Shown: positions 1-8,438, numbered from the stretch's first letter. The stretch is DNA of 64,000 nucleotides from Clostridiales bacterium (GCA_003150485.1 QALX01000003.1:19670-83669), one strand, 5' to 3'. The notes: generated from the letters alone by a model not told the origin. Numbers and translations are program-made.

Positions 1-1036
1 GGGAACAGGGGATGAGATTGACGCCGTTTTCCAGGTCGATCTGCACCTGACCGTCCCGGACGGTGAAGGTCTGCTGGTAGATCAGGGTGTCCTTGTCCGA
101 GGGGTTTTTGTTGCCGCCGAAGCAGAAGTTGCCCAGGGAGTAGACGATGTTGACGCCGTTGTAGGCCTCAATCCCCTGGAGGACGTGGGGGTGGTGGCCG
201 ATCACAAGGCTGGCGCCCAGGTCCACGGCCCGGTGGGCCAGGCTGATCTGGGCCTGGTTGGGCAGGTAGTTCCGCTCAATGCCCCAGTGGAAGGAGACCA
301 GGATGACCTCCGCGCCCTGAGCCTTTACGTCAGCCATGGCGGCCTCCAGGTCCTCTGCGCAGCCCTCCAGCTTGGCCAGCTCGTAGACCCCCACCAGGCC
401 CACCTTGACCCCGTTGATCTCCAGGACGGCGGTTTCGTCGTAGCCGAAGGTGGTGAGTCCGGCGCCCTGAAGGGCGGTTTTGGTGTCGGTGTAGCTGTCG
501 GCGCCGTAGTCGTGGCTGTGGTTGTTGGCCAGGTTGCAGGCCTCCACACCGCCGGAGGTCAGGATCTCGGTGTAGGAGGGGTCCCCCTTGAAGGCGTAGG
601 TCTTATCCGCCCGGGCGGCGGAGCGGGTCAGGGTGCCCTCAAAGTTCACAATGGTCAGGTCGTCCGCCGTAAAAACGCCTCTCACGTTAGAGAGGAAGTA
701 GTCCAGCCCATACTTGTCCGCATAGGCGGGAAGGCTGGTGGAGGGGTCAAAGTAGGCGTCGGTGCCCAGGGTACAGTCCCCCACGCAGCTGACTGTAAAG
801 GAGACCGGTTCCGGCTCCGGCTCCGGAACGGCGGATGGGGCGGGCGCCGAAGATGCCGCCGTTGTCGGCTCCGGCGCCGCTGGGGATGGGGGCGCGGCGC
901 GCCCGTTTGTCACCCAGTGAAGGGAGAAGGCCAGGGCCACCGCAACGGCCAGCAGGGCGGAAAGAGGCAGAGCCTGGGGGTTCCGCCGTCTTCGCCTTCT
1001 GGGGCGGCGGGGGGGCTGGGTCTTTTTTGTTTCCAT
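1..1036 (-). CDS. CapA-family (poly-gamma-glutamate synthesis-like) metallophosphatase-fold protein, partial
   Basis: The C-terminus lies beyond the window; about 345 residues are visible. An Arg-rich start (METKKTQPPRRP) is followed by one membrane segment near residues 22-40 and a Pro/Ala/Glu linker, then a CapA domain. Visible CapA motifs are VGDCTLGTD, VNFEGTLT, NLANNHSHDYG, VSFHWGIE and IGHHPHVLQG, the last two holding metal-ligand histidines. The layout suggests a membrane-anchored extracellular enzyme. CapA proteins are linked to polyglutamate capsules, but many Firmicute homologues stand alone and have unknown substrates. No capsule genes are nearby. The ATG at 1034-1036 precedes the hydrophobic anchor. 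Confidence 0.88.
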   Translation of the reverse strand, partial: METKKTQPPRRPRRRRRRNPQALPLSALLAVAVALAFSLHWVTNGRAAPPSPAAPEPTTAASSAPAPSAVPEPEPEPVSFTVSCVGDCTLGTDAYFDPSTSLPAYADKYGLDYFLSNVRGVFTADDLTIVNFEGTLTRSAARADKTYAFKGDPSYTEILTSGGVEACNLANNHSHDYGADSYTDTKTALQGAGLTTFGYDETAVLEINGVKVGLVGVYELAKLEGCAEDLEAAMADVKAQGAEVILVSFHWGIERNYLPNQAQISLAHRAVDLGASLVIGHHPHVLQGIEAYNGVNIVYSLGNFCFGGNKNPSDKDTLIYQQTFTVRDGQVQIDLENGVNLIPCS

Positions 1037-1178
1037 AAGCGCGCTCCCTGAATCAGTAAAATGGTGGGGCCCGGGCATGAGTGTCCAGTCCCCTTACCCT
1101 GCAACTATAGCACAAATAGGGCGGAAAAGCCATATCTGTGGGCGGTTTTCGGAACGTTTGCGGGGAGTGGGACGGCGG

Positions 1179-1565
1179 TTACGTTGCTTCCGCTTCAATC
1201 GCACGCTGTAGTTTCTTTGTCAGCTTGCCGAACACCAGGGCGTAGGAACGGTCACACAGACCCCGCAGCACGTCGTCGGGCACGGCTCCGTCCAGAAACA
1301 CGGAGATCCAGTGGCGCTTGTCCGTATAGAAGCCGGGCACAATGTCCGGATATTCCGCCCTCAGGAGCTCGGCCAATGCGGGTTCGCATTTCAGAGTCAG
1401 CAACTCCCGCTGGTCGTAGCCCTTGTGCTCCGGGCCGGGCTGGCAGGTGGCGGCGAACATCTTTCCGCCCACCTGATAGCGCCACCAGCCCCACTCCGCT
1501 TTATAGTCCTTGGCGCAGCCTTTTTTCGATTGCAGGACTTCGTCCAGCCATGGGTATTGATTCAT
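1179..1565 (-). CDS. MmcQ/YjbR family protein
   Basis: A 128-residue protein of usual family length. It shows the W-x-E-V start, a central GGKMFA segment, LTLKCEPALAELLR, and the hallmark HWISVFLDG stretch before a helical C-terminus (SYALVFGKLTKKLQ). YjbR proteins have a CyaY-like fold and are often called DNA-binding, without a proven role. The start ATG at 1565 has a GAGGAGG ribosome site. It lies 13 bases after the DUF5655 gene and is probably co-transcribed with it. Confidence 0.88.
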   Translation of the reverse strand: MNQYPWLDEVLQSKKGCAKDYKAEWGWWRYQVGGKMFAATCQPGPEHKGYDQRELLTLKCEPALAELLRAEYPDIVPGFYTDKRHWISVFLDGAVPDDVLRGLCDRSYALVFGKLTKKLQRAIEAEAT

Positions 1566-1578
1566 CGTCGCATCCTCC

Positions 1579-1947
1579 TCACTTTGTCAGGGCAAAATCG
1601 TGGGCTTCCTGGAGCCAGTCCATCAGTTCGCTGTCCAGCTGTCCCACCTCAGACAGGATTACGTGATGGGTCCAGCGGTTGGGGTAGGGCTCTACAGCCA
1701 CGGCGATGCGGGGGGAGTCCAGCCGGTGGGAGAGGCCGAAGGACAGGATCAGGAACACCTCCGGGCACCCCTTCATCCGGCGCAGGGACACAAAGGCAAA
1801 GCCGTATCTCGCCCGAAAGGTGATCTGGGATTTTTGGACCTTCAGGGCGGTATCCGGGCACTGGGCCAGCAGTCTGTTCCGCAGCGCCTCGTACAGGGGC
1901 AAAGCGCCGGGCATGGCGTCAAAAAACAGCAGTTCATCGGGTGTCAT
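1579..1947 (-). CDS. DUF5655-like small protein
   Basis: A 122-residue protein starting MTPDELLFFD. The ATG at 1947 is chosen because AAGGAGGGCG sits just upstream; the frame is open further but has no better ribosome site. The motif order QKSQITFRARYGFAFVSL, then ILSFGL, then WTHHVIL is typical of DUF5655 proteins, whose function is unknown. It is followed closely by the YjbR gene, and such pairs are common in gut Firmicutes. The family call is from recognition. Confidence 0.7.
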   Translation of the reverse strand: MTPDELLFFDAMPGALPLYEALRNRLLAQCPDTALKVQKSQITFRARYGFAFVSLRRMKGCPEVFLILSFGLSHRLDSPRIAVAVEPYPNRWTHHVILSEVGQLDSELMDWLQEAHDFALTK

Positions 1948-2065
1948 GTTTGCGCCCTCCTTTTTGTCAGTATACCACTCAGTGCGCCGGTTGGAAAGCC
2001 CTGTGTGCGGCGCCGGAAAGCCGGCGCGGCGGAGGCAGGTTAGCGGAACGGTCGGCGTAAACAGA

Positions 2066-2100
2066 GAACGGGCTGGAATCACTGTGACTCCAGCCCGTTC
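2066..2100 (-). terminator. Hairpin after tRNA-Pro
   Basis: Perfect 12-bp inverted repeat (GAACGGGCTGGA / TCCAGCCCGTTC) immediately downstream of the tRNA on the minus strand. The trailing T-tract is weak, so termination may be partial. Confidence 0.65.
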
Positions 2101-2176
2101 TGGTCCGAGTGGGGCGACTCGAACGCCCGGCCTCCTGCTCCCAAAGCAGGCGCGCTACCAACTGCGCAACACCCGG
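2101..2176 (-). tRNA. tRNA-Pro (UGG anticodon)
   Basis: A 76-nt cloverleaf. The acceptor stem CCGGGTG pairs with CACTCGG with one G-U pair, the D arm contains AGTTGGTAG, the anticodon stem is CCTGC/GCAGG with loop TTTGGGA (anticodon TGG), and the T arm is GGGCG-TTCGAGT-CGCCC. The terminal CCA is encoded (plus-strand TGGT at 2101-2104). Confidence 0.97.
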
Positions 2177-2230
2177 ATGGGGAAACTAAGTTTCATTATA
2201 ACCGATTTCCCAGGATTTTTCAAGGGGTTC

Positions 2231-2259
2231 TTGCCCGAAAGGGCCTGGTATGATATGAT
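2231..2259 (+). promoter_or_regulatory. Sigma-A promoter for trmB
   Basis: The -35 is TTGCCC (2231-2236) and the -10 is TATGAT (2254-2259), with a 17-bp spacer, 64 bases before the trmB start. It lies just beyond the 5' end of the oppositely oriented tRNA. Confidence 0.65.
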
Positions 2260-2322
2260 AAAAATGCTGTGAGTGATTTACATCATTCGAAAAGATAAAA
2301 ACTGACTTGAGGGTGGACGTCC

Positions 2323-3108
2323 ATGAGAATGCGCAAGAAAAAGAACCTGATCCCCCGGATGGAGCGCTGCGCCGCCATCCAGGAGAAGAACCCCTATGAG
2401 ATGCGGGGCCGCTGGCGGGAACGGCTGACGCCGGATTGCCCGCTGCACCTGGAGATTGGCTGCGGCAAGGGCAGCTTTACGGTGGAGACTGCCGCGGCCC
2501 ATCCGGAGGTGCTCTTTGTGGCGGTGGAGCGGGTGGCGGACTGCCTGCTGCTGGCCATGGAGAAGGTGATGGCCCGGGGACTGGACAACGTGGTCTTTGT
2601 CTGCGACGACGCAGCCCGGCTGGGGGAGATGTTTGCCCCTGGCGAGGTGGACCGGATGTACATCAACTTCTGCGACCCCTGGCCCAGCAAAAAGCACGCC
2701 AAACGGCGGCTGACTTATGAGAAATTCCTGCTGTCCTACCGGGAGTTCCTGAGGGACGGCGGCGGCATCGAGTTCAAGACGGACAACCGGCCCCTGTTCG
2801 ATTTTTCCCTGACCCAGTTCACCCGGGCGGGCTACCGGCTCAGCGAGGTGACCAATGACCTCCACCGGGAGCAGACTGGGGTGATTCAGACCGACTACGA
2901 GGCCCGGTTTGTGGCTGAAGGGGTGAAGATCAACCGGTGCGTGGCCACCAAAGAGGCGGCGGTCCCCCAGCCAGTGGGCGAGCCCCCCAAGCTCTCCCTG
3001 CTGGACTACCTGCCCGAGGAGATGGACCACATTCCCTACGGCATGGAGGAGGTCTTTGCCCAGAACCAGATCCGCCTGGTCCGGGAGCAGGAGGGGGACC
3101 GGCGGTGA
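2323..3108 (+). CDS. trmB: tRNA (guanine-N7-)-methyltransferase TrmB
   Basis: A 261-residue SAM-dependent methyltransferase that makes m7G46 in the tRNA variable loop. It shows the SAM-binding LEIGCGKGSF near residue 45, VAVERV, the family signature FCDPWPSKKHAKRRL around residues 111-125, and the late FKTDN motif. The start follows AGGGTGG. The C-terminal extension past residue 210 is longer than the minimal family. The GTG of the next gene overlaps its stop, so the pair is translationally coupled. Confidence 0.95.
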   Translation: MRMRKKKNLIPRMERCAAIQEKNPYEMRGRWRERLTPDCPLHLEIGCGKGSFTVETAAAHPEVLFVAVERVADCLLLAMEKVMARGLDNVVFVCDDAARLGEMFAPGEVDRMYINFCDPWPSKKHAKRRLTYEKFLLSYREFLRDGGGIEFKTDNRPLFDFSLTQFTRAGYRLSEVTNDLHREQTGVIQTDYEARFVAEGVKINRCVATKEAAVPQPVGEPPKLSLLDYLPEEMDHIPYGMEEVFAQNQIRLVREQEGDRR

Positions 3109-3605
3109 AAGACGTGGAAGCCATGGAAATCAGAACGGGGACACCGGCGGACCTGGCGGCCCTGACGGCGGTGGAGGCGGCGTGCTTCCCGCCGGCGGAG
3201 GCGGCCACCGAGGCAGAGCTGGCGGAACGGCTGTCCGCCTACGGCGGCCACTTCTGGCTCCTCTGGGATGGGGAGACCCTGGCGGGATTTGTGGACGGCA
3301 TGGTGACCGACCAGCCCCACCTTACCGACCAGATGTACCAGGATGCCGGGCTGCATCGGGAGGACGGCAGGTGGCAGATGATCTTCGGTGTCAACACCCT
3401 CCCCGCCTACCGGCGGCAGGGGTGTGCGGCGGCGCTGCTCCGGCGGGCCATCGCCGACGCCAGAGAGCAGGGTCGGCTGGGCCTAGTGCTCACCTGCAAG
3501 GAGCACCTGCTCCACTACTATGCCAGGTTCGGCTTTGTCAGCCTGGGCCGCTCCCCCTCCGCCCACGGCGGCGCGGTCTGGTATGAGATGCGGCTGACCT
3601 TTTGA
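3105..3605 (+). CDS. GNAT family N-acetyltransferase
   Basis: A 166-residue acetyltransferase with an N-terminal strand MEIRTGTPADLAAL, a mid-domain VNTLPAYRRQGCAAALL carrying the acetyl-CoA-binding R-x-x-G-x-A type motif, and a C-terminal YYARFGFVSLG. It resembles AANAT-like GNATs; the substrate cannot be told. The chosen GTG at 3105 overlaps the trmB TGA and has GGAGGGGG upstream. An ATG at 3123 is an alternative start. Confidence 0.88.
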   Translation: MKDVEAMEIRTGTPADLAALTAVEAACFPPAEAATEAELAERLSAYGGHFWLLWDGETLAGFVDGMVTDQPHLTDQMYQDAGLHREDGRWQMIFGVNTLPAYRRQGCAAALLRRAIADAREQGRLGLVLTCKEHLLHYYARFGFVSLGRSPSAHGGAVWYEMRLTF

Positions 3606-3702
3606 GTGTGTACAACCCAGAAAAAACGGGAAAACATTGGCTTAATACGGATAAGGAACTAGCTCACTTCTCAACTGTTATCTGACGGTTTCGGGTGCAT
3701 AC

Positions 3703-3750
3703 AAAACTCCCATCAGATTCCTAACTGGAATTGGATGGGAGTTTTCTTTT
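3703..3750 (+). terminator. Terminator hairpin after the trmB operon
   Basis: AAAACTCCCATC pairs with GATGGGAGTTTT, and an inner ATTCC/GGAAT extends the stem; TTTTCTTTT follows. It sits at the edge of the AT-rich patch and may act in both directions. Confidence 0.8.
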
Positions 3751-3849
3751 GTAAAGACTATTTGAAAAAATCTGATTCTTGTCATTTCAAATTATGATTT
3801 TGAGGACTTATTATGCAAAAATGAATGACAATTACAGCAATCATCTAAT

Positions 3850-4683
3850 CTATACCAGCTTATTTGTTAAAGTCCCGATATCCTCAATATATACCTCTAC
3901 CAAATCACCCGGCTTTAACCACACCTTTTCTTTTTCTTCCAATGCGACTCCGCTGGGTGTACCGGTAAAGATCAGGTCTCCCGGTTCCAATTTGATATAT
4001 TTGGAAGCATAGCTGATGATCTGCGCACAATTGAATATCATATCTGCGGTATTGCCATTCTGTCGCAGCTGTCCGTTGACATAACTTCTGATCTTCTTTC
4101 CCTTTTCAAGCGCAAAGGAATCTGCCGTCACAATGCAGGGACCACAGGGGCCAAAACCCGGCATGGTCTTACCGATGAGCCATTGACTGCTTCGCATCTG
4201 CGCATCCCGCAGACTGAAATCATTGCCGCAGGTATAACCAAATACATAGTCAAGTGCTTCCTCTTCACATACGTTCCACGCTGTTTTCCCCATGACAATG
4301 ACAAGCTCTGCTTCGTAATCATAGCTGCTCTCCCATGGCGGTAAAACCACCTCTGTTCCTGCTGGTGCCAGTGCATCCGCAAACTTTGAAAAGATAACCG
4401 GATACTCCGGCAGCTTCATGTTGATTCCGTTTGCATGTGCTTTATAGTTTAGTCCCACGCAGACCAGTTTTCCAATCCGAGAAATCACATTGGCGTAAGT
4501 TGTTTCGTTCACAATGGGCATTTCTTCCCTACATGCTATCCGGGCAAGCTCTTCCCTGCCTTCTCCTCTGATTACCGTATCCATGTTGCCGGTAAATCCT
4601 GCTGCTGTTGCATCCACAAGACCTCTCACTGTCTCTATTGCAAGATGGGGCTCATTCTCCATACAAATGTTGTATAATTTCAT
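3850..4683 (-). CDS. Fumarylacetoacetate hydrolase (FAH) family protein
   Basis: A 277-residue enzyme of the FAH/2-keto-4-pentenoate hydratase superfamily. It shows VCVGLNYKAHA, PVIFSKFADALA, the metal-binding YDYEAELVIVMG, YTCGNDFSLRDAQ, and the C-terminal GDLIFTGTPSGV loop. Members cleave or hydrate beta-diketo acids with Mg2+; the exact substrate is unknown. The ATG at 4683 has GGAG upstream. Codon use is visibly AT-richer than its neighbours, and a recombinase fragment lies beyond its 5' end, so acquisition by transfer is likely. The upstream in-frame extension to 4758 is not used. Confidence 0.9.
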   Translation of the reverse strand: MKLYNICMENEPHLAIETVRGLVDATAAGFTGNMDTVIRGEGREELARIACREEMPIVNETTYANVISRIGKLVCVGLNYKAHANGINMKLPEYPVIFSKFADALAPAGTEVVLPPWESSYDYEAELVIVMGKTAWNVCEEEALDYVFGYTCGNDFSLRDAQMRSSQWLIGKTMPGFGPCGPCIVTADSFALEKGKKIRSYVNGQLRQNGNTADMIFNCAQIISYASKYIKLEPGDLIFTGTPSGVALEEKEKVWLKPGDLVEVYIEDIGTLTNKLV

Positions 4684-4712
4684 TTCTTTTTCTCCTATTC
4701 TTCTGGTTGAAC

Positions 4713-4934
4713 TGTCTATCAAATCAATGTCAAAGAGAGTATTTAACCCGATACGCAAGAGAGCATGGGTACACGAACCGAAAAGTACTGGTGGATGACG
4801 GTTATACTGGGACGAACTTTAATCGCCCTGGCGTACAAGAAGGATTTGACTTTGTAAAGCAGAGACTTGCGGGTTGCTGGCTTGTCAAGGACCTGAACTG
4901 CTTCGGGCGTGATTACTTGACGGTCGGACAATGA
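4713..4934 (+). pseudogene. Large serine recombinase remnant (N-terminal catalytic fragment)
   Basis: The translation carries the catalytic-domain run EYLTRYAREHGYTN, VDDGYTGTNFNRPG and VKDLNCFGRDYLTVG, typical of Tn4451/TndX-type serine recombinases. The catalytic serine region is not recognisable upstream, and a stop follows GRDYLTVGQ, so most of a roughly 500-residue protein is missing. It is a decayed piece of an integrated element next to the atypical FAH gene. Confidence 0.8.
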
Positions 4935-5063
4935 TGAAAGAATCAACCAGTGGAAGCAGAAAAACGACGTGACCTTATGGTCACACCGTCTTCTGTCACT
5001 ATCATTAGCCAAATAGTTACTTGTCACTATTAACCCTGTGTTTCCCGTTTTTTCGGTATTCGT

Positions 5064-6779
5064 CTACTTTTCCTTGTTGTCAACCACCTTGTAGCGCTTG
5101 ATTTTCATGGTGGTGGTTTTTTCAAATTCGGTCTTGCGGATCTTCACCCGGTTGATCCGCTTGTGGGTGGGCTGGGCGGCGTTGTAGTCGTTGATGCGCT
5201 CCTGGATGACCGCCTTCAGGTCGTTGTCGGACAGGTCGTTCTCAGCGGGGAAGATCTCCGCTACGATCAGGTTGTTCTCGGTGTACACCACCACCTCGGC
5301 GATTTCCGGGATCTGGCCCAGCATGTACTCGATCTCCTCGGGGGAGACGTTCTCGCCGTTGGAGAGGATGATGAGGTTTTTCTTCCGGCCCGTGATGGTC
5401 AGGGAGCCGTCCTTGTTGATCCGGCCCAGGTCGCCGCTGCAGAACCAGCCGTTCCGGAAGGCATTGGCGGTGGAGTGGGGATCGTTGTAGTAGCCCATCA
5501 TCACGTTAGAGCCCCGGATCAAAACCTCGCCCCGGCCGGTGCTGTCGGGGTCGTCGATTTTGACTTCGACGCTGGGGAAGGTCCAGCCCACGCTGTCATC
5601 GGGGGCCCGGAGGCCGCTGAGGGCAGTGTTGACCGAGACGATGGGGGCACACTCCGTGATGCCGTAGCCCTGCATCAGGTCGATGCCCATGGCCCGGAAC
5701 TCCTTGATGTAGCGGGGGTCCAGGGGGGCGCCGCCGCAGATGATGTACTTCAGGTTGCCGCCGAACTTCTCCAGGATGGTGGAGAAGAACTTCTGCCGCT
5801 TATCCACGCCCACCTTCATCAGGGCGTTGCTGGCAGTCATGGCCAGGCGCAGGGTCTTGGTCTGGCCCTGCTTCTGGGCGGTGCGCCAGATGGTGTTGGA
5901 GAAGGTCTCGATGAACAGGGGGACCAGGAAGAGGATATTGGGCTTGGCGATGGCCATTTCCCGCATGAAAGAGGCCAGGCCATTGCTGATAAAGACCGGC
6001 TGTCCGTAGTGGAGCAGCATCAGTACACCGGTGTTCAGGCCGAAGGCGTGGGTGAAGGGGAGGATGGCCAGGGTGCCGCCCTCGGGCTGGTAGACCTGGG
6101 CGGCGTCGTTGACGTTGGAGAGCATGTTCCGGTGGGAGAGCATGACCCCCTTGCTGGTGCCGCTGGTGCCCGAGGTGAAGAAGATGGTACACATGGCGTC
6201 CGGGTCCAGCTCCACCTTTTCATACAGGCCCCGGCCCTTTTCGTAGAACCGCTGGCCCTTTTCCGCCCAGTCCTCCAGGTCCCGCATGCTGAAACAGTAT
6301 TTGGATTTCAGCAGCTTCTGGGCCAGCAGCTCTTTCTCGTAGGGGTACTTTTTGGAGGTGACCACCACGTCGGCCTGGCTCTGGAAGATCAGGGTGGAGG
6401 CCTCCGCCGGAGTGGCATCCTTGGCCACCAGTACCGCCACGTTGCCGCTGGTGACCACGGCGAAGAAGCAGAGCAGCCACTGGTAGGAGTTCTCCCCCAC
6501 CAGGGCGATCTTCCGGCCCCGGATGCCCCGTTTGAGCATGTAGGTGGCCAGGTACTTCACCTGCTGGTAGAACTCGGCATAGGTGTGCGTGACCACCTCT
6601 TTGCGGCCGGTGAGGTACTGGAAGGCGACGCCGTTGGGCTGATGAACTGCCCTGTATTCCACCAGCTCCCGGAGCGTCCGGTAGGTGGGGAAGGACTCCG
6701 CCGGGGCGTAGGGCCGGCTGTGGGTGAGCAGCCCCTTCAGTGGGCCGGGGATGATGCCTCTGCGTTTATTATAACTCAT
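5064..6779 (-). CDS. AMP-binding acyl-CoA synthetase-like enzyme
   Basis: A 571-residue ANL-superfamily adenylate-forming enzyme. It shows the P-loop FFTSGTSGTSKGVMLSH, ITECAPIV (A5), GWFCSGDLG (A7), GRKKNLIILSNGENVSPEE (A8) and a C-terminal TTTMKIKR with the A10 catalytic lysine. These enzymes activate a carboxylate with ATP and pass it to CoA or a carrier. The substrate is probably a fatty or other organic acid, which is inferred. All core motifs are present, so it should be active. No carrier protein is adjacent and the gene appears monocistronic. Confidence 0.9.
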   Translation of the reverse strand: MSYNKRRGIIPGPLKGLLTHSRPYAPAESFPTYRTLRELVEYRAVHQPNGVAFQYLTGRKEVVTHTYAEFYQQVKYLATYMLKRGIRGRKIALVGENSYQWLLCFFAVVTSGNVAVLVAKDATPAEASTLIFQSQADVVVTSKKYPYEKELLAQKLLKSKYCFSMRDLEDWAEKGQRFYEKGRGLYEKVELDPDAMCTIFFTSGTSGTSKGVMLSHRNMLSNVNDAAQVYQPEGGTLAILPFTHAFGLNTGVLMLLHYGQPVFISNGLASFMREMAIAKPNILFLVPLFIETFSNTIWRTAQKQGQTKTLRLAMTASNALMKVGVDKRQKFFSTILEKFGGNLKYIICGGAPLDPRYIKEFRAMGIDLMQGYGITECAPIVSVNTALSGLRAPDDSVGWTFPSVEVKIDDPDSTGRGEVLIRGSNVMMGYYNDPHSTANAFRNGWFCSGDLGRINKDGSLTITGRKKNLIILSNGENVSPEEIEYMLGQIPEIAEVVVYTENNLIVAEIFPAENDLSDNDLKAVIQERINDYNAAQPTHKRINRVKIRKTEFEKTTTMKIKRYKVVDNKEK

Positions 6780-6935
6780 AGTTGAAATGCCTCACTTCTC
6801 ATGTCGCCGGAAAGCGCGAACAGTCCGGACTCCGTTCCGTTGCGGGAACGGTGTGTATTGTACAGAAATATAGAACATTTTACCGTCTTTTAGAGGGGAA
6901 ATCAAGGGAAGTTTTGATGAAATGTTTGTGAACGG

Positions 6936-6972
6936 AAAAAGATGCCGCAAACCAGCCGGTTGCGGCATCTTT
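6936..6972 (-). terminator. Terminator of infC-rpmI-rplT
   Basis: GATGCCGCAA pairs with TTGCGGCATC, with T-rich flanks on both strands, 12-40 bases past the rplT stop. Probably bidirectional. Confidence 0.85.
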
Positions 6973-6983
6973 GTATCACAGGG

Positions 6984-7340
6984 TTAAGCCAGCTTGCTCT
7001 TGGCCAGCTCGGTCAGCTGGCCGAAGGCGGCCTTGTCGTTGACGGCCAGCTCGGAGAGCATCTTGCGGTCGATCTGGACGTCGGCCAGCTTCAGGCCGTG
7101 CATGAAGGTGGAGTAGTTCATGCCGTTTGCCTTGCAGGCGGCGCTGATTCTGGTGATCCACAGGCGGCGGAAGTCACGCTTTTTCAGCCGGCGGCCGGTG
7201 TAAGCGTAGGTCAGGGACTTCATCATGGCCTGGTTCGCCATCTTGTAGTGCTTGCTCTTGGAGCCCCAATAGCCCTTGGCCATTTTCAGGACTTTATTTC
7301 TTCTCTTGCGCGTCATCATTGCGCGTTTGATTCTTGCCAT
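6984..7340 (-). CDS. rplT: 50S ribosomal protein L20
   Basis: A 118-residue L20 of normal length. The basic N-terminus MARIKRAMMTRKRRNK is followed by GYWGSKSKHYKMANQAM, TYAYTGRRLKKRDFRRLWI and NGMNYSTFMHGL. L20 assembles early on 23S rRNA. In Firmicutes it also represses its own operon through the leader upstream of infC, for which matching structures are seen here. It is the last gene of infC-rpmI-rplT, 21 bases after rpmI, with a strong GGAGG site. Confidence 0.98.
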   Translation of the reverse strand: MARIKRAMMTRKRRNKVLKMAKGYWGSKSKHYKMANQAMMKSLTYAYTGRRLKKRDFRRLWITRISAACKANGMNYSTFMHGLKLADVQIDRKMLSELAVNDKAAFGQLTELAKSKLA

Positions 7341-7361
7341 TTCAGTAGCCTCCTATTCTGA

Positions 7362-7559
7362 TTATTTGTAAGGGATCATCTTACGGATGGTCGGTGCATT
7401 GGTATCATCCGCGTATACGCCCTTGCGGAGGCCTCTCTTCCGCTTGGTGGTTTTCTTGGTCAGAATATGGCTGGCGAAAGCGTGGGAACGCTTGACCTTA
7501 CCGGATTTGCTGAGCTTAAATCTCTTTTTCGCACCGCTGTGCGTTTTCATCTTAGGCAT
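7362..7559 (-). CDS. rpmI: 50S ribosomal protein L35
   Basis: A 65-residue protein: MPKMKTHSGAKKRFKLSKSG followed by KVKRSHAFASHILTKKTTKR. Length and sequence are standard for L35. It is the middle gene of the infC operon and has an AAGGAG site upstream. Confidence 0.98.
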   Translation of the reverse strand: MPKMKTHSGAKKRFKLSKSGKVKRSHAFASHILTKKTTKRKRGLRKGVYADDTNAPTIRKMIPYK

Positions 7560-7601
7560 AAGTTGGGGACTCCTTTCGTCAGGCGGAGAGTTCCGCCCCG
7601 T

Positions 7602-8195
7602 TTATTTTTGGGGAGAATCCTTTTTGGGCTCCTGAGCGGACTCCTTTTTGGAATCCTGCCCGGCGTCCTTTTTGGGATCCTTGGAAACCTTGGGGGAGAG
7701 CAGCATGGTCATGTGACGGCCTTCCAGTTTGGGCATTCTGTCCATGGAGGCGAACTCGGTGCAGTTTTCCGCAAATCGCTTCAGCAGGTCCTCCCCAATG
7801 CTGGTGTGGGCCATCTGGCGGCCGCGGAACCGCACGGTCACCTTCACCCGGTTTCCGGCCGACAGGAACTTGGCGGCGTTGCGGAGCTTTGTGTTCAGGT
7901 CGCCGATATCGATACCGGGAGACATGCGAATTTCTTTGATTTCCACCACATGCTGGTTCTTTTTGGCTTCCTTTTCCCGCTTGGACTGCTCAAAACGGAA
8001 CTTACCGTAGTCCATGACCTTGCAGACCGGCGGGGTGGCCTTGGGAGAGATCTTGACCAGGTCCATTCCAGCCTTCGCGGCCACGGACAGTGCGTCGCGG
8101 GAGGACATGATACCCAGCTGCCGACCATCGGAGGAAACCAGGCGGACTTCTTTGTCCCGGATGTCCTCGTTGATCTGATGCGCCATTTTGCTAAT
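7602..8195 (-). CDS. infC: Translation initiation factor IF-3 (AUU start)
   Basis: The N-domain begins INEDIRDKEVRLVSSDGRQLGIM, the linker is Lys/Glu-rich, and the C-domain has VKVTVRFRGRQMAHTSIGEDLL and FASMDRMPKLEGRHMTM. A Lys/Ser/Gln tail (KKDAGQDSKKESAQEPKK) extends the C-terminus beyond most IF-3s. The start is called at ATT (8193-8195): GGAGGTG (8203-8209) lies 7 bases before it, whereas the ATG at 8186 is 16 bases away. AUU initiation is the known autoregulatory device of infC. About 197 residues. Confidence 0.95.
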   Translation of the reverse strand: MSKMAHQINEDIRDKEVRLVSSDGRQLGIMSSRDALSVAAKAGMDLVKISPKATPPVCKVMDYGKFRFEQSKREKEAKKNQHVVEIKEIRMSPGIDIGDLNTKLRNAAKFLSAGNRVKVTVRFRGRQMAHTSIGEDLLKRFAENCTEFASMDRMPKLEGRHMTMLLSPKVSKDPKKDAGQDSKKESAQEPKKDSPQK

Positions 8196-8349
8196 ACCGA
8201 AACACCTCCAGAGTAGATTGAAAAAACGGATACCAGAACGGCATCCGCGACAGGGCAGACCCACGCCAAAGGGGGGATCTGCGGGCTATCAACCACCGTG
8301 CACGGGCACGGGAGGTGAGGAGGGGATACCATCCTGCTTTGTTTTACCT
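8196..8349 (-). promoter_or_regulatory. Attenuated leader of the infC operon (L20-leader-like)
   Basis: About 150 nt between the promoter and infC. An intrinsic terminator lies at 8221-8247: GGAUGCC (8240-8246) pairs with GGUAUCC (8228-8234), followed by six U. A second GGUAUCC at 8324-8330, near the 5' end, can pair with the same GGAUGCC arm, giving a mutually exclusive antiterminator. Position and logic match Firmicute L20-responsive leaders. The protein-binding site itself was not verified. Confidence 0.75.
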
Positions 8350-8353
8350 AGGT

Positions 8354-8382
8354 ACTATACCAGCTCCCGTGTGTTTTGTCAA
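8354..8382 (-). promoter_or_regulatory. Sigma-A promoter for infC-rpmI-rplT
   Basis: The -35 is TTGACA (8377-8382) and the -10 is TATAGT (8354-8359), with a 17-bp spacer: a near-consensus promoter fitting strong ribosomal protein expression. Confidence 0.88.
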
Positions 8383-8408
8383 GGGGGAGCGGGGAAATAA
8401 AGGGGAGC

Positions 8409-8438
8409 CCCCGGCGGAACCGAAGGTGTTCCGCCGGG
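8409..8438 (-). terminator. Hairpin after the small membrane protein gene
   Basis: CCGGCGGAAC pairs with GTTCCGCCGG just downstream of the gene at 8454. The T-tract is short and interrupted, so efficiency is uncertain. Confidence 0.5.

Noticed and set aside
5163..6785. 540-codon plus-strand frame
   Set aside because: Antisense of the acyl-CoA synthetase-like gene.
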